Both the position numbers and the translations under genes were made by a program. A DNA stretch of 64,000 bases from Bacillus sp. NTK034 (lineage in GTDB: Bacteria > Bacillota > Bacilli > Bacillales > Cytobacillaceae), in contig NZ_JAFKOJ010000001.1 of NCBI RefSeq assembly GCF_017303275.1, positions 558,001 to 622,000 of the forward strand, given 5' to 3'. Within the stretch, counting starts at the first letter, position 1. Every line of letters begins with the position of its first letter. The notes under the pieces are model-generated. The model saw only the letters and a list, made by a program, of their open reading frames with translations. It was not told the origin of the DNA and ran no database searches. Below, piece after piece: positions 63,637 to 64,000 of this stretch.

Positions 63637-64000
63637 ATGGATTACAAAGATAGTTTATTAATGCCAAAAACAGAATTCCCAATGCGCGGCAATCTTCCAA
63701 AGCGCGAACCTGAAATTCAGGCAAAATGGGAAGAAATGAATATTTATGAAAAGGTCCAGGAACGGACAAAAGGCCGTCCGATGTTTGTACTGCATGATGG
63801 TCCTCCATATGCAAATGGCGACATCCACATCGGCCATGCGCTGAACAAAATCCTAAAGGATTTCATCGTACGCTCTAAGTCAATGACTGGCTTTAATGCT
63901 CCATATGTTCCTGGCTGGGATACACATGGTCTCCCAATTGAGCAGGCTTTGACAAACAAAGGCGTAAAGCGTAAAGAAATGAGTGTTGCTGAGTTCCGCA
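63637..64000 (+). CDS. ileS: Isoleucyl-tRNA synthetase, 3' end outside window
   Basis: Class I aminoacyl-tRNA synthetase charging tRNA-Ile. 121 N-terminal residues are visible before the window ends: [19 protein letters not shown], the HIGH ATP motif in [20 protein letters not shown] (HIGH about residues 67-70), and [16 protein letters not shown] after ACAGGAGGCAAAGG. Controlled by the T-box just upstream. Confidence 0.97.
   Translation, partial: MDYKDSLLMPKTEFPMRGNLPKREPEIQAKWEEMNIYEKVQERTKGRPMFVLHDGPPYANGDIHIGHALNKILKDFIVRSKSMTGFNAPYVPGWDTHGLPIEQALTNKGVKRKEMSVAEFR

Overview
The window is a low-GC stretch of chromosome from an endospore-forming member of the Bacillaceae. Gene order follows the Bacillus subtilis ctaB-to-ileS region almost gene by gene: caa3 oxidase genes, the ylb cluster, the mra/dcw cell-wall and division cluster, the spoIIG-sigG locus, the ylm-divIVA cluster and the T-box-controlled ileS. 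Sequence and content would fit a Cytobacillus/Mesobacillus-type genome, but the species cannot be fixed from this sequence alone. No rRNA, tRNA, CRISPR array, insertion sequence or prophage was seen. Both ends cut genes: ctaB lacks its start and ileS lacks its end.

Layout. 1-6.6 kb: heme O synthase, the cytochrome caa3 oxidase operon ctaCDEF, ctaG with its own promoter, and a DUF420 (CtaM-like) gene. 6.7-31.2 kb: the ylb region, holding small conserved Firmicute genes (ylbB to ylbP), rsmD, coaD, tmcAL (ylbM) and rpmF. Accessory genes are interspersed: an Eis-like acetyltransferase, an AI-2E family permease, a short Asp23-like protein, a lipoprotein, a stalk-domain protein, an enoyl-CoA hydratase and a three-subunit acyl-CoA carboxylase with an upstream cre site. 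31.4-54.7 kb: panE, a DUF3397 gene, bshC, then the dcw cluster mraZ-rsmH-ftsL-pbpB-spoVD-murE-(MurF-N-like)-mraY-murD-spoVE-murG-murB-divIB-ylxW-ylxX-sbp-ftsA-ftsZ. 54.8-59.1 kb: flavohemoglobin hmp (reverse), spoIIGA, sigE, sigG. 59.1-64 kb: ylmC-D-E, sepF, ylmG, ylmH, divIVA, the isoleucine T-box and the start of ileS.

How the parts work together. The oxidase genes supply heme A/O and the terminal oxidase with its assembly factors. The dcw genes make lipid II precursors, flip/polymerise and cross-link them, and build the Z-ring; SepF, YlmG and DivIVA extend this set. SpoVD, SpoVE, SpoIIGA, SigE, SigG, YlbJ and an RsfA-like regulator show that sporulation is intact and interwoven with division genes. 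Regulatory sites that I could read directly support this: SigH-type promoters before mraZ and ftsA, a MraZ operator (GTGG repeats 10 bp apart), a spoIIG promoter with the characteristic 22-bp spacer, a SigF/G-type promoter and a start-occluding hairpin before sigG, a SigE-like promoter before spoVD, an Fnr box centred near -41.5 of hmp, and the ileS T-box.

No wholly new multigene system is evident; most of the window is ordinary core genome. The best leads for something undescribed are a stand-alone protein resembling only the N-terminal domain of MurF between murE and mraY, a 19-codon reading frame with a strong ribosome binding site inside the ylbH-leader RNA, an interrupted reading frame at 16.4-16.9 kb, a probable CTG start for ylbC, and a dispersed intergenic repeat seen in three copies, one of them inside the spoIIGA leader.
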